Source of the DNA: Larimichthys crocea
Lineage: Eukaryota > Chordata > Actinopteri > Sciaenidae
Assembly (NCBI RefSeq): GCF_000972845.2
Contig: NC_040025.1
Span: forward strand, 20,143,399-20,207,398
Reading direction: 5' to 3'
Length of the DNA: 64,000 nucleotides
The notes under the pieces are model-generated. The model was given only the letters and a program-made list of their open reading frames with translations. It did not search any database and had not been told where the DNA came from. This document shows, in pieces, positions 24,477 to 38,724 of this stretch. Numbering within the stretch: the stretch's first letter is position 1; each line of letters begins with the position of its first letter. Position numbers and translations under genes: made by a program.

Positions 24477-27400
24477 CTGAAGAAAACAGAAAAAACAACA
24501 AAAGATTTCTTTTTCAGACATGTTCATCATTTACACGTATTATGCACTGGAATGTTTTCCCCTGCTGTTATTATATTAACCGTGGGCTTGAAGCTCTGAT
24601 CCAATTTACCAATCTGTGCTATTGTTATTGCCATTCATCTCCGATGAATGGTTGACACTTGGAGAGGCTCTGCAGTGTATGCACGCAATAAGTACTGTAC
24701 ACTGGAGAATGCACTTCAGTAAAAGTTGAACAAAACCATGGGGTGATGTGCTGGACCCTGACAACATGTGGATGTTTAGTCGATTATGTTTGTTGATGAC
24801 GGTTAGACTTTTGTCTAATACAAACGTTCTTAACCAATAACGCACTCACTCAAAACTCAAACCAATTTACAGATTTCAGTGAAAATGAAAAGCAGCTCTC
24901 AAGTCAATAAATCATATTTTCAGCTGTACTATTGTTCTGTTGTTCTGTAGTGTACAGGGTGTTGTAGGCTCAGATTTAGCATACTATATATAAAATATAT
25001 TCCTATCACGCCTAGGACTCCTGGCAAGCCCATGCCCAGGATTTACAGCTGCTATGAATCACTTTTTCATGTCAGTTTTTATTCTGAGCAGCACTTTCAA
25101 ACTTGTGAAGAACAGCTCTCCTCTTTCTCCTTCACTTAGCTCAATTTGGCTGCTGATTAGTGGGAGGAAGCACTTGCTAGCCTGCACTGTTTAATTAGAC
25201 TGCTTGGCAACCTCATGACTTAAACAACAATACCACCAACAGTGACCGTGTCAACACTTACTTTTATAGTGCTCTCCCACTCCCTCACCTGTACGCTGCT
25301 CTAAGGGAGCAGGTGAGTGTGTTGTATGTGAGCATGTGCACATCCATGTTTGTGTTTTTGTATGTAAAATATAGCGTTAATTATGAGACTGAGGATCTTT
25401 GCTGTGCATACACACCAGTTTGTTGGCAGATTCAAGAGCACCTGCCACTCAGCAGCCACTCTGGGTGCAAAGCTGACAGATGGCGCCTAAAGTTTATGGG
25501 GAGAGTAGGGTGACAACAGATATGACAAAAAATCATGCCAGGGACAAGCGCAGAAGTCAGCATTCAAATGTGATGCGAATATTAAAAAAGTAAACTATAA
25601 GCACAACACTTCTCTGCAGAGCAGGTTCAGGAGCATACAGCTGTAGTATTGGTGTGTTTGTTGTATGCCGGTTATATAACAGTCAACATACTGCTCAGTC
25701 AATTTTGCTTTTGCCATTCAACTGAAAGTAATGGATAATTCCAGTTCATTGACTTTAAAGAGAGAGAAAGAGAGAAAGAGAGACAAAGTTGCACCACAGT
25801 TCCAGTATGTTCAAACATTTTGCTACTCAGACAATCTATTACTCAAAAATTTCCTCGGTCCAAATCCGTAAAAATACATACGCACCCAGCTGTGAAGTCA
25901 TGATCTAGTGTATGAAAGTTACAAACCAATTGTGTACAGTCTCTCACAGTGTCTCACAGGAAGTTCATGGAGATAAAATCGAATCACAAATTGTCTAATA
26001 GCTATAGCGTCTTTTACCAAGAGGAATATCAGTTTTTCCTTTGTGTTGCTGAGGGGGCAGCAGTTCATTAATACAAAGCAAGTGGTGCTGCACTCTGTTT
26101 ATATATAACAAATACAGATCTATTGTCATCATGCTTTTCTTACTTTGTCACTGCAGAGAAAGCAAGTATTTTATATTGCGGTTACCAATCTGTCACCATG
26201 TTGGAAGGCAGGCAGCTACACAAACAAGGCCTCTAAGACTATCCACTGTAGTAATAAGACTGGGATATTAGCTTATTAGTTTCCAACTGGACAATAGGCA
26301 GCAATATACACAGAGAGCTGGTCATTATAGTGTTATTAAAATAAGTCCCAACAAGGTGATTTGGGACCCTGACACCAAGCAGAGGTTTATTAATCATCTA
26401 CTTTAACACAGCTACTGGGTGTACCAAAGACATCCATCATTTTGTGCAGTTTGAAATTATTTCATTAAAAGCCTAATAATAGTTCGTAAGAACTGCAGCT
26501 GTGCAACCACAGCAAAACAAAACAAAAGTGGTGAGATGGTGAGTCTACTTTTGACCAGAAGAAACAGTGAAGAAACAATGAAAAGTTATAATGTTAAAAT
26601 TATTATTGGTGTGTTGTGTCTCTTCAGTCACCAAAGGCAAACAGCCACTTGATACAAGGTGACACTAAACATGAGGTGAAGTCAACAAAATTATTAGTTT
26701 TTAGTTATTAGAGTAGCTACAGGTTGAAAGTCCAACATGGTCGTCAAATGTCGTCCCACCCACGCCCCTGATGACTTAACCATTATCTAATCCCACTTTT
26801 AAAACCATAGGGAGCTTCAGCTTGAGATGGTTTAATGAACACACCAATTAAAAGGAACAGTACACCTGACTACTGCTAATGAAGACTGACTGCTAATAAC
26901 AATATGAGATATGGGTTTCCTGTCCAAGCCAAAGGAAAGAAATATGTGCGACTAATGTGGTGGGTGAAGGACAAGTCAGTCTCATCTCATATGGCCAAAC
27001 AAAACTAATAAAAGACCCAAATATTCCAGTTATTCTTAATATAATATTTTAATTTAGTAATCAACAAAAAACCTCCAGACTGAGAAGAAGTAATGCTCAC
27101 TAACTGATTAGACTTGAATCATAAGATGATTCATTGTCTCTACTCTTCTAAATGCCAGTTTAAGAAAAATAAAATGGTAGGGTATTTGGCATTTTTTTAT
27201 ATCATTGATAATATTGTTTAAAATGGCTTTTTAAAATGGAGATAATGTTTCAAATGAACCGCAACATCAGAGCTATCACATCTACAAACCCTTATCACTG
27301 TCCATGTTTATCTCTACGAGGGCACATTGTTTGTCCCGTGTACACTTTTGTGCAAGGCTGCACGCCTGTATGCATATGTCATTGGGATCACATTTGCATG

Positions 27401-29176
27401 AGTCAATGAGACAATTCAACACTAGGCTCAAAATGTCCTTTTGGTATCCTTGTGTAATTGGTATTCCCACAGTGGCTCCAGTCTAATAACTGTGATTATG
27501 CAGGATCATCAACTACAACTGGTGACTCTTGGATGCAACCACGCAAACAGAGGCCATGCTTGCTTTAAAGTATCTTCAAGTTGATTTATTTCAGATCCTA
27601 TGGCCTTTTACATTACAGGCATCATAAAAATGATGCACTCTGCCTTAAGCTGTAAAAATGACATTATCTCAAAACAACTGATACCTGAGGTGTACTGTAA
27701 GATTTTAGTTGTCATTTATAATCAGTTAATTCAGGCATAGGTATTATATCAGGCACAGTATTAGATAATAAATTGCATTCAAAGATGCTGTTATCATACT
27801 ATAATATCACTAAGCAGAGTTCCTTGTGGTTCACGGTGCATGTTTATCTTTATATTAGCATTATATTGCTGAAAAAAGAAGTGTACACTATGCATCCAGC
27901 ATTTTGTTACAACCACAGTAGCTGTAACAGTTAATACATTGCCCATGTTGCATAAAATATGATGGGTCCTCTTTGAACAAGACTGTTTTGGTCATTAACT
28001 AAAGTATTGATTAGAATTAAAACTTTGGACTGATGATGTTTTTATATGGAGCAAAGAGAGCTGACAGACCTACAGACATTTGCATCAATAAAAGAACAAC
28101 ACATTTGTTACAATACAAAAAATAAATAAATAAATGGTCATCTGCAATAGATCACACTGGAATACATGAAATTAAATTGAATGTCATCCACCGGAAAACG
28201 CAGACAAAGTCAGACCTCCAGAGTTTCAGCCGATCGGTTTAAACAACGAAGAAAACCAGCTGTTTCACCTGGCAAGCTGGTCGTCCATTAGGTGGACAGC
28301 TGAATGGAGTGTGACAAACCAAATTGTGTAAACTTGGAACAGGGACAAGGCTTGTAAAAGGGACTGCTCGGACAAAGCCAGCAAAATGCCAGAGGGGTTC
28401 CTTTGTGTTGGCACAAGCTGTTATTAGAGAAAGCACAGGGCGTCACTGTCTCAAAAGTAGCACTAAGCTGTAAGTAAACGGCTCAAGAAAAATAACCATC
28501 TGGGCTGCATGGGTCTGGATACTAACCTATATGTTAGTGTGTGACTGTGAGTGAGAGACACACACACAGGGACAAAGACAGGGACAGAAAGAGAGAGAGA
28601 CTCACACACAAAGGATGACATTTTAGACAACGCTGAAAGGTGTTTCATTTGTAGACATAAAACGAATCCTTCTACATACTCTACGCTGGCTTTTACTGAA
28701 TGCTGAAATGTCTGTTTAGTCATGATTAATGTTTCAGCTGTCAGTTTTTTTCTGTCTGTGGTTCAGCCAGTAACACAATCATCACCAATTCTTTAATAAC
28801 CAGGGTTTTATAAGTAATAACATCATGTATGCAGCTACAATAGGTGAATATTGTATTGAACTTTCTGTTATAAATTAATACTTTTAATGGCTACGTTTGT
28901 TTCTTCACAGAAAACAGTGACAGAGACTGGCTGTACTTTAATCTGAACATTATAGGTTTCTATCCATATTTATGAGTAAGTTATATATTGTTTATAGATT
29001 CATGAGTGGATATGATGAGAACAAATATCGGTATGTGCCGATGTGCCGTGCCTTGGATTACCACAGTCAGAAATATCTGCAACTCTGGCACGAGCGTACC
29101 CGTTAACCCGTTGCTGATTGTCTTGAATGGGAGGCATCTAAAAATAAATGTGCATCACTTCATGTGGACTACAGGA

Positions 29177-29192
29177 GGTTGCCATGACAACC
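29177..29192. promoter_or_regulatory. RFX/X-box-like site GGTTGCCATGACAACC
   Basis: Differs by one base from the symmetrical X-box GTTGCCATGGCAAC and lies in the last acot7 intron. Function is inferred from the motif only. Confidence 0.4.
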
Positions 29193-29815
29193 AGGCTTGT
29201 TTTTGTGTCACGGGAGGCCAGCTGAGTCTCTGCCAGCGAGGAGGGAGGGCGGGAGAGAGATGGTGGAGAATGAAGGAGGGAGTGATGAAGAAAAGAGGGT
29301 AAAGGCGGGAATGAATTCACTTAATGACTGTATACTCTTATTTTATCGTTTATTCCTGCTGCAGAATTTACTGCTGAATGTGTATGCAGTTTTGAGCAAC
29401 AATTACTTTTTCATTCATACACACTCTGGCCAGTGTAACCACAGTGCAACCAGATCTTTCCACCACCAGCTTGTATTCAGGATGCAGTGGCCACTGACTG
29501 AAGATTCAAAGTCCTGACCTTCTGGTAACAAGACAGTTTTTCTAATCTTCAGGCAATAATCAGAAATACAACAAAGACATATGCTGGTCAAAAGTGCTTC
29601 CAGGCATTTATTTCTATGCTGTCATTTCAGTACTTTTCAAGGGTACTGCTGCAGAGAGGCGAGGCATCCCCCCTGATATCCTCCCTTCTGCTCATGCTGT
29701 CCTCTTTCCCTGCTTCAGCGTTACGCACAGTACGCTAGCGTTAGTGACAGCCCATCTACAACCCCCCACATACACACAGAGTCCCAAACCCCCTGCTAAG
29801 CTAAAACAGGAAAAT

Positions 29816-29934
29816 CTAAAAATAGTAAATGCAGTGGGCTCACTCAAGAGAAAGCGAGGAAGAGAGAACGAGGGGGGAAAAGCACCTGCAATCAAAAATA
29901 GCAGAAGCTGTCCCTTCGATTCAGCTATTTATAG
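29816..29934. promoter_or_regulatory. acot7: Cluster of MEF2-type sites
   Basis: Two perfect matches to YTAWWWWTAR lie 109 bp apart: CTAAAAATAG at 29816-29825 and CTATTTATAG at 29925-29934. A near match (TCAAAAATAG, about 29892) lies between them. AT-rich DNA makes single matches common, but a cluster containing the two most typical forms is less so. It could be an intronic enhancer of acot7, which is strongly expressed in brain in mammals. Confidence 0.35.
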
Positions 29935-32180
29935 AACACAACTGGAGCAAAATCTGCCACAATGTCATGAAAATTTCATTAGTGAAGCTTTGAGATGGGA
30001 GTGCTTTTATCTTTAAAATGAACTGTTGGGTTCATCTGAGCTTCATACAAATATGCCTGTGCTGCAGATTTGGGAGCAAAATAAAGATGAGAAAATTAGT
30101 CAAAATGAGCTTCCAGAAAGTGAGAGCTTTGGTAAAGGTAGGTGTGAAGGAGAGGAGAAGGGTGTTACATTTTAACCATTTACAACAGCAGATCCTGTTC
30201 TCCAAAGTAGCTTATGAGCTAATTTATGCAAGCTCCAAAACTACAGGTGATCAGAGTCACAGTACACTGACGCACATGTTGAAAGAATCCTCTCACTAGA
30301 ATAATATCTGCGAAAAGAATACCCAAAACAGTAGAAACAAAACATACATAGGTTTGTTTGTTTTATAATAAGACCGGAGGATTTTCAGTGCGACTAAATA
30401 TAAAGAAAACCAGAGGGATGGGATTTTTTTAATAAGCAAGATGAGGGAGCGAGGGAGTCTTCTTCTAAACAATAGAAAATCATACAAGATAACTTAGCTT
30501 GATCTTTAGAGGAACAGTTTGGCAACATGTAAGGTAATGTTTATTTTTGAGATAGATGAGAAGACTGATACCACTCTCATGTCTACAGTAAATATGAAGC
30601 TACAGCCAGCAACCATGGATAGCTTAGCAAAACAACTGGAAACAGGTAGCCTGCATCTGATGCCGACAACCAGCATTTCTAAATCTAAAGTAATTATGCA
30701 TTAGTAATTTATTAGTAATTGTATAATCATGTAACACAATCTCAAGTGTAAAAATATGAAAACTTTCTTGGCTTAGGGTAGTAACTTCTTTGAGTCCCAC
30801 AGAGTCTTATAGTAAATAAAAGTCACAAACATAACCTTCTTTAAAACCACAATTTGTCCTTTTTACATATTTAGCATACAGAAACAGAGTGGTATGAATC
30901 TTCTCTTTTAACTCTGAACTGAATAAGTGTATTTCCAAAAATGTCAAACTATCTATTAAAAAAGACATAGGAATGTTTTAAAAAAGTTGGTTAAGAATAA
31001 ATGGGCATTTGACATTTTGTGTAACTAGCTACGTCATAAAGATAACAGACAAAGTAAGTCGTTTGTTCTCTGAAGGAGGTTCTTTGTGGGAACTTTATTG
31101 CCTACAACAAATTACAATTTATTTCGCTTTTTCTGTTTTGTTTTTTAATTGTTTGTCTTTTCAACATTTCCAATTTGGAGCAAAAAAACCCTGTTATGAC
31201 AACGAGCACATACGCACATTTATTTGGAATAATAGATGGTGGTAGTGTCCCTAGAGAAATGGGAGGACAGGCAAGTGTTTGTCATGCCTGGTTCAATTCT
31301 GTGTTGTCTGGGCTAATTGTTTTTATCGTTGCATTTTCATTCCTCACAGTCTCATTTCCACTGTTAGGGGAAATTCAGGTGTTAATTGGATTGACGTGTT
31401 AAACCTTATTTCCTGAATGTGACGCATCACTTTTATACATCAAGGGACTGTCATCCATAAATAGGTTTTACAGCCGTCAATAGACTTTGGATGGGCTCCC
31501 TTTTGTTTTGGGTCAATCTCGTGTGTGTAAGCCCTCGGTAAATGGTTATAAAGCCAGAAATAGCCACGTTTGAGCCTCGCCCTCCTTCTCTCGCTCATAT
31601 AAATAAATACGAACGCATTTGTGCTCAGTGATCTGTTCAAGCACGTGCACATCCACACGCAAAGCCCACTCTCTCACACAAACCTACACATGCTTAATTT
31701 GTCCATCTTTTACACACAAACAAATAAGCTCTGTCTACATTACAGCTCTGGTCCAACTTTTTCTCTCAATCACATTCACACACACATTTCTGCCCTTGTT
31801 TATCTGACATGATACATCAGAGCCCTGGCAGCCAAGGCTCCATTTAGATTTCCATTTATAGTGTTGAAGATGAATTATTAAAATCACCAGGAGATTCTTT
31901 TTTTTTTTTTTTACCCTCTCTTTTCATAAAAGTGAAGTGAACAGAGAAATTACAATGACTCTAATCATCACTGCAATTCCCTGCCATTGAAACAGAAGCT
32001 ATGAGCAGCCTGTGTGAGATGGAAAACCAGGTAATGAATGCATGGAACGAGGTAGACAATGGGTAAACCAAACGCGGGGTTTTGTGAAATGGAAATTTTG
32101 AGACTGACTGATGCCTTTGAAAAGGCCGACTAGCACAGACGCACACTCAATGCACACATTGCCGTCTAGCACAGGCGTCA

Positions 32181-32210
32181 GCCTTTAACACGTGTCACAG
32201 TGTTAAAGGC
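32181..32210. repeat. Perfect 11-bp inverted repeat, 8-bp loop
   Basis: Arms are GCCTTTAACAC (32181-32191) and GTGTTAAAGGC (32200-32210), with spacer GTGTCACA. It lies in the last acot7 intron. Function unknown. Confidence 0.8.
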
Positions 32211-33965
32211 TCATGCTGCACCTTTAAGTGTGTGTGCGAATGTTTATGGTAAGAGGGGTCACTGCAGCACTTGGTGGCATGACAACACAGCTATTACCTG
32301 TTTCCATGCTTCACTATAATCCACACAGTCAGGCTTCGTCCTGCAAATTTCTTATTACATGCTGTGTTACTTGAAATACAACTGGACACTGTGTTATGCA
32401 CCACCTTTCTTTTAAGATCTGGAGTGACTTAGAGCTACGTGTTCTACATGTGCTATGTCAATTTTCTGCATGCTTTGGTTCATTATTTTGGTTAAAGGGT
32501 AGGTGCAGGTTAATCCAGGAAACAGCTCCGTGCCTGACTTTTGTTGCTTCAATTATGGCTGCTTGGTCTTTTAATGCATTTTCCTGGCTTACTCAGTCCT
32601 TTGCACATACTTAAAGTTTAATGATTAGCTCAGGAACAAACTCACTGAATTTTGTACAAGTGTGCACTTAACAAAATAATGACCTGCTCTTGGTCTGTCA
32701 AATTTTACTGAAGCTGGCTACTCAGCTCATGCCATTGTTATGGACTTTGCTTGACTAAAAAGCAAAGTCAGTGCTATCATTACGAAATTTATCACAACCA
32801 TTCAGTCAGACAAGGAGTGTCCAGGCACATCAAACAGAATGTGAATTGTTTATTTTTATCATTATAATTAAATAAATGTTTATGTTAAAACTAATTTCAA
32901 TCCACTGAATGTTTTAACTTCCTTTATTGTCTAAACCCTGCTCACTGACGAGCTGATTTCACCTCGCACAAAAATTGGACACGTTTTAAAGAGATCATCA
33001 CAGAGACAAGTGGTGCCAGGAAATAATTTAAATGTGCTGAGCTAAACAGATGGCCTGTGTGTACGGTGTTTGCATATAAACAAGGTTTGGATCATCTTGT
33101 ACTGCCGAGCCAGAACAAACAGCGGGAGTCTCTCTCCAGTCTGCAGGTAAACATGCACACTTTACATCCTGACAATAAACGCTGAATAAGCCAGACACAG
33201 ATGTCGAAGTACGTTGCAGAGATATTAGCAGACGGCCCTCTGTGCTTAAGAACAATACGCAGACATAGCAAAGAATTTAATGCACTGAAAAGACATTGAT
33301 GTGCAAATTCTCCAAATAAAGACCGTATCTTCCCTGCTGTTAGCTTTCTGTAAGTCACAGGTGTCACTGACTGAAAGAATGAATGCTATCAGGGCAAACA
33401 CTGAGACACAACTGAATGTACTGAATGAGAAGTGAAAACATAACTCAGTCTGTAAATATTAAATTGGGATGTGAGGAAGAATCCACTGCTTAAATTATTA
33501 AAGTAATTTAAAGTTTAGAGTTGACTATGAAGCAATTATTATCACAATTCTAATCTTTTTATATAGAACTTTTTTAATAGCCTGTAAAAACAGTTTATGT
33601 TGTTTCTTTTTGTCAGCACAGAAAAGTAAAGATCACCTCTGCTCTGTAAAGTGAATTTTATGTTTTATCATACTTCTTTTACTCAGAAAGTTGCCCCAAG
33701 GACAAGTTTCCAACTGAATCTTTAGCAGCGCTCATCCTGAACAAAACTGAAAAGACTTTAACGCCTCAGCAGAAATACATGATAAAAATCCATGGCCTGA
33801 TTTTCTTCACTGTTCATGCTGAGGTACTAAGAAACCAAGGCGTTAAATAAACTTACCTGTAGATTTTGTCCTATTTAGATGTAAAATGGTGCCGGATCAA
33901 ATTAATACCACATTCAGATTTTAATAAATAGACAAACTTTAGAAAGCAGGCAGAATGGTACAAAC

Positions 33966-34150
33966 CTTAAGAGGAGGGACGGGCAGAGGCTTATTGTCCT
34001 TGTCCAGGGAGATGAAGGTGAAGAAGGCAGAGACAGCTCGATATTTCCCTTTCTCTGCCTCCACCAGTGAGGAAGCATCTACCAACACTTCGATTTCCAT
34101 AGACTTGTTACTGATGAATGTAAGCCGACCCGTCACAGTCACCACAGAGC
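33966..34150 (-). CDS. acot7: ACOT7 exon: strands of the second hotdog domain
   Basis: 185 nt encoding the 3' two bases of a Gly codon and 61 residues. It reads SVVTVTGRLTFISNKSMEIE, then a variable loop rich in Glu/Lys, then KYRAVSAFFTFISLD and ends PVPPLK. The TFISNKSMEIEV and SAFFTFISL blocks are the central beta strands of the C-terminal hotdog fold that forms the dimer-like double-hotdog interface. The acceptor is CTCCCCAAG, ending at 34151, and the donor is AAG|GTTTGT. The phases (2 bases in, 0 out) agree with the exons at 42617-42733 and 24378-24476. The loop (about residues 26-35 of the exon) differs most from mammalian ACOT7. Confidence 0.96.
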
Positions 34151-37100
34151 CTTGGGGAGACGAAGAAAAAGATGAGATTAGTGTTGTTTTGACATTCATG
34201 CAGTATTTCGGTTTCCTTTTATTAATACATGCAATACACACAAGAAGAAAGTCTCTTTATGTTTGATTCAAGCTACTCTGACCTTCAGTTATCCATAAAA
34301 AATTATTTCATCCATAATAAAATCATTTTCTTGTTATTTAAAGGTTTTTAAGTGTAAAAAAAGTTGTGAGAGCTAAAATAAAAGTATTGCACCTGCAGCT
34401 ATCTCACACCAAAAGGATTTAAGTTTTAAATAAGCTGGAAACTTTGAGAAAAGAAAACAGTCACTTGAAATAATGTAAGTTGAAATCAAACTAAGGACCT
34501 CCATGGATAGTTGGACACGATGCGAAGTAAATGTAAAATAAGCGGGTCGACTGATATAGTCATCCAAGGAAAACTTCGAATCTGCTCTTGCAATCTACTT
34601 CACACTGTTGCATCATCAACTTCTTGAAGTCTGTTCCACTGGGAGAGGATGATCACTGGCTGGAAGAATTTTGAAAATTCAACCTATCAATCTGCTTAGG
34701 TGCTTAAGGTGACAGAAAAGTTAGAAAATATATACAAATATTTAGTTTTTCTACAGATATACCAAACATACATACCTCCTTTTTAACCATATATTACACA
34801 CACCATGTCCACTGCTGCTGCTTTGATTTCAACCTGAGCCCCATCTAATCCATCGAACATTTTGACTCATCATAAATTTGTGCTCTTCTCCTTTTGTCAT
34901 TCCAGGGAGGTGGGCACTGGGCACTGCTTATGTGTTTCTTTATTCTCTTTGATGTGCCAGTACTGTATTATTACTGTTGTTGCCATAGAGATGAGGAGAG
35001 AAAGTGTTATCCCTCCAGTCTGAGACAGATCTCAAGTATGTGACTGAGAGCTTATAAAACAGTCAAAGTCACAAATAATTAAAGTTGTGGGAAATGAAAA
35101 GAGGCTAAAAAAATACATTAAGAGACTCTCTGAGTTTGAAGAGTGTCCTCTTAGTAAAAAACAGTATTGATTGTTTGATTGACTGATCATTGAAATGCTG
35201 TTTGTATTCTCCATGTAACAAGATGTACAAAGTGTTTGACACCAGAGACCATTGTTTGTTTCACCCCTGCAATCCCTGAAGACTGTAGACATTAATCCCA
35301 TGAAACAAACTAAATGAAAAAGAAAAGTGTTAATGTTGTGTCATAATGCTCTGATAACTCTGTCTTATTATGCTGTACTTAATTTGTTCTTTAGGTTTTG
35401 GGAGGGTTTGCAAAATGTAGCGAGTAAAAGACATAAATAATAAGTTAAAGAAAAGAAAATTAATCTTAGTGTACAATGGCATCTAATTACTGGAAATCCT
35501 CATATTACCACATACTTCAATGAAGTGTGAGGTGGAAATAACTAATTTTAGCAAATGTAACACTAACTGTTATTAAATTTGTTTGTGGGAATAAATGTTT
35601 CTACCCTTGGCTACTGCTCTTAAAATGAATTGAAAATGCTTCCTTTGGCAACTTTTCAAAACCAAAGTGTGAGCATACTTCTGACTATTCATCTTAACAG
35701 GGGGAAAAAAAACGTTTTACGGCCCTACACAAACCACATTTTCTCTATAAAACATCAGTGAAAACACTGACAGAAATACAGTGCACAAGGTCAATTACTG
35801 TAAGGAGGTTTAATATTTAAAAAACAAATGTTATGTGACGTCTTCTCCGTGTAAAGTCTATTAGTCAGACCACAGAATCAAAAAAGAGAGAACAGTCGAA
35901 AAATCTGGGGTGTTATCCACTGAGTGTCTTAACACTAAACTCTTATCACACACCTTTGGCCCTTCAACAATGACATCTGTACTTTCCAGAATACCACGGC
36001 CAGTCCACAACATTCTTGGTAGAAACAGGCACAGGGTTTAATTTTTATATCTGTTATTGTCCAATGCCTAGATATGACTCAATCAGCTTTGGGACTGAAG
36101 TCCAGACAGTTTTCTCTGCACTGGAGAGAATATATCAGCTTTTATTAGATTTTCTTTGGCGAGTGATAAAAAAAACTTATTACTAACCTTATTCTCACCC
36201 CTCACTCCAATAGATGTTATGAAATTACATCACCATAATGAGAGATCTTACACACCAAGAAATCTGACAAATGACATGGGTGATGATGGAAATCCTACAA
36301 AGTGAAGAAGTGTGAAAAGGTGATTAAGCACAATAATTGTAAAATTAATCCGGATGAGGTGCTGTTAAGTAAGCGTCTATTCGTTTCTGTGCAGCACATA
36401 TACTGGAAGCATTTATTCTCTCTCTCTTGTTCTCAGTCCATTGAGTGCTTTTGCATGTTACCGCCAGAAGCGAGTCCAGCCTCATTCAGGTAAACTATGT
36501 CTGCCACAGATGTATCAGGTTCAGTGAAGCGTGCTCTGCTCAATGACATTACACACGAAAAATGAGTCTTGGTGAGACTGGGTGATTTCTAAAGACCGTC
36601 ATCATCAATAATTCATCTATGCAGAAAGTATATCTTGGATTTATGCAGAGCTGAAGGTCAGCCAACGAGTCCCATCTCTGAGGAGCTGTTTGATACAGCT
36701 AATCTGCTGTGAGGAGAATCTATGCCAGGGCCTCATGTTGTGTGCACTAATGCTGGGATTGTAATACCTTTCAGGCCAATTGTTTTGCTATTTTAGCTAC
36801 AGCCTACCTGAGTGGAGTTAAGGTTTATCTGCTTCTTTTTTCTGTTTCTTGAAATTGTATTTTTGTATTAGCACGTAGCCGGTGAAGGCTACAAAAGAAG
36901 GGAACAAGGCAATATGCAGTTGAAATAACAGCCCTCACTTCAGACAACTTCTACAGAAACACATTCGACAGACGAGACTTTGTTGCTGGGAATCAAAGAA
37001 AATATATTATGTTCAGACACTGGATTCTACCTTTACATCATACATATTTAAGAGAAGAAAGAATGACAAGAAATTCTCCAGCTTTATGCATTTCCAAGTA

Positions 37101-38692
37101 CAAGGTAAGTACTACTGTTTGTTTAATTGGCAGAGTTACCATTAAGGTACTCTTTTACTTTAAAAAAATATATATATACGTAGCATCCACATAACTCAGA
37201 ATCTCAATTTGCATTTGGTGGATCAATGGATGCCAGTTACATTTAAAGGGTCAGAGCTCCACTTCTTTTGTTTTCAGGTTGTAGTTCCTTTAAATCTCAG
37301 ACTACAATAATACTATTCACAGTCTTCCCTCTCACATGTCGCGTCACTAAACTGTTCAAGTTGTGAAAGAAAACCAAGAGATCGATGTGTTTCCACAGCT
37401 CGCACATCATTCCTTACTTCCTTATGTACTTATTTGATCAAACATTACATAGAAATGTCAGGTTTGTAAAAATCATGCTGGATCAATAAAATTAAATTTA
37501 AAATCAATGACCTAGAACATCTTCGAGTATTTATGATACAATGCTGTTTCCTTTATTTCTCTCTCTCACACTTTCTCTCTGACATTTAGTGCTCCCTTCT
37601 CCCTAAAAATCTCCTTTCATCTGACATTTATCTTTTGAAGTTTTATGCCTTTCTTCTCATTCTTTGTGCCACTAGGCATTTTGCTGTAATGGATAATGGA
37701 GAAGAGCAGTGACTCAACACTGCTGTGGTACATCAATGGCCAGCACCTTGCTGACTTATATTCTCAGTGCCAAATAATACACATTATTGTTCAGTATGAC
37801 ATGGCAGTTCCTTTACTTTTTCACAAAGTCTGTGGGTTAAGGAGAGAAAAATGAAACTGTGCAGACCAAGAACAAGTAAAGACACTGGACTCACAAGCTG
37901 TGACATGAGTACAGCAATTTTATGATGTTTAAAACAGTCAACATAGCGTCTCAGCCCCACTCAAGGCAGTCAGACATTAAGGTTTACTATTCATACGTCT
38001 TCAAATCAATCCACCAAATGTTATTTCAGAGCGACACAGATGCTTTACTTTAGCTCTCACACAATGTGGAACGCCCCTGCTGCTGGTTCTATGCCTGGTG
38101 GACCGGTCTTAACCTGGTTGGGACCTCATCATGACAACCTATTTTTACTACAATTAAATAATTTTACTGTATTACAACCATTATAATTATTTATATTATG
38201 TTATTATATTATCACCTACCTATGTATATATTCAGATTTACACTACTGCACTGGTGTTTGTGTGAGTGTGTGCATGTAAACATGAGTGAGCCCTGTGTGA
38301 ATGTATGTGGGTGGGTGTAAGAACTGGGATATGTACTTGGATATTTGTTTTGGGTATTTCTTCCCTGTTTGATGTTTCTGTATATTGGACCTCATAGATG
38401 TTTTTACCATACATCAAAAAGACATCTTGAAGTATAGCAGGTCTCTTGACAGCTTTAAGTGTTGATCACGCAGAAATTGGAAACAGTAAATTAGGTGACA
38501 AATGAGGTGTGAGGTGGAATATGATAGGACGAAACATTAGTAAATGGAAAAATAGAAAATAAAATTACAATACTAATTTTAATTAAATTAGATTTGCTTA
38601 ATTTAGTGTTAATTGTATTGTTTTTTAATAATAGGTTTTTAATTGCATACATCAATTACAAATGCAATTACTACATTTTATTATAATGTGTT

Positions 38693-38724
38693 AAGGGGTT
38701 AATTAATACATTAATTAACCCCTT
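38693..38724. repeat. 32-bp near-perfect palindrome
   Basis: Arms are AAGGGGTTAATTAAT (38693-38707) and its reverse complement at 38710-38724, separated by two bases. It could extrude as a cruciform or form a hairpin. It contains two TTAATTAA-type homeodomain-like cores. No TE boundary is evident. Confidence 0.85.

Larger units (their letters stand above)
24477..33965 (-). other. acot7: acot7 last intron (9.5 kb)
   Basis: Bounded by the donor AAG|GTTTGT at 33966/33965 and the acceptor at 24477. No additional exon is supported on either strand. The 140-codon plus-strand frame at 29594-30016 has no recognisable domain. The MEF2-motif cluster (29.8-29.9 kb), one RFX-like site (29177) and the small inverted repeat at 32181 lie here. 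The donor has TTTGT rather than the preferred AAGT after GT, so it is weak. Confidence 0.85.

Noticed and set aside
29594..30016. 140-codon plus-strand open frame with a Lys/Arg-rich middle
   Set aside because: No known domain, lies in an acot7 intron and covers the MEF2-motif cluster. No convincing splice or coding signature.
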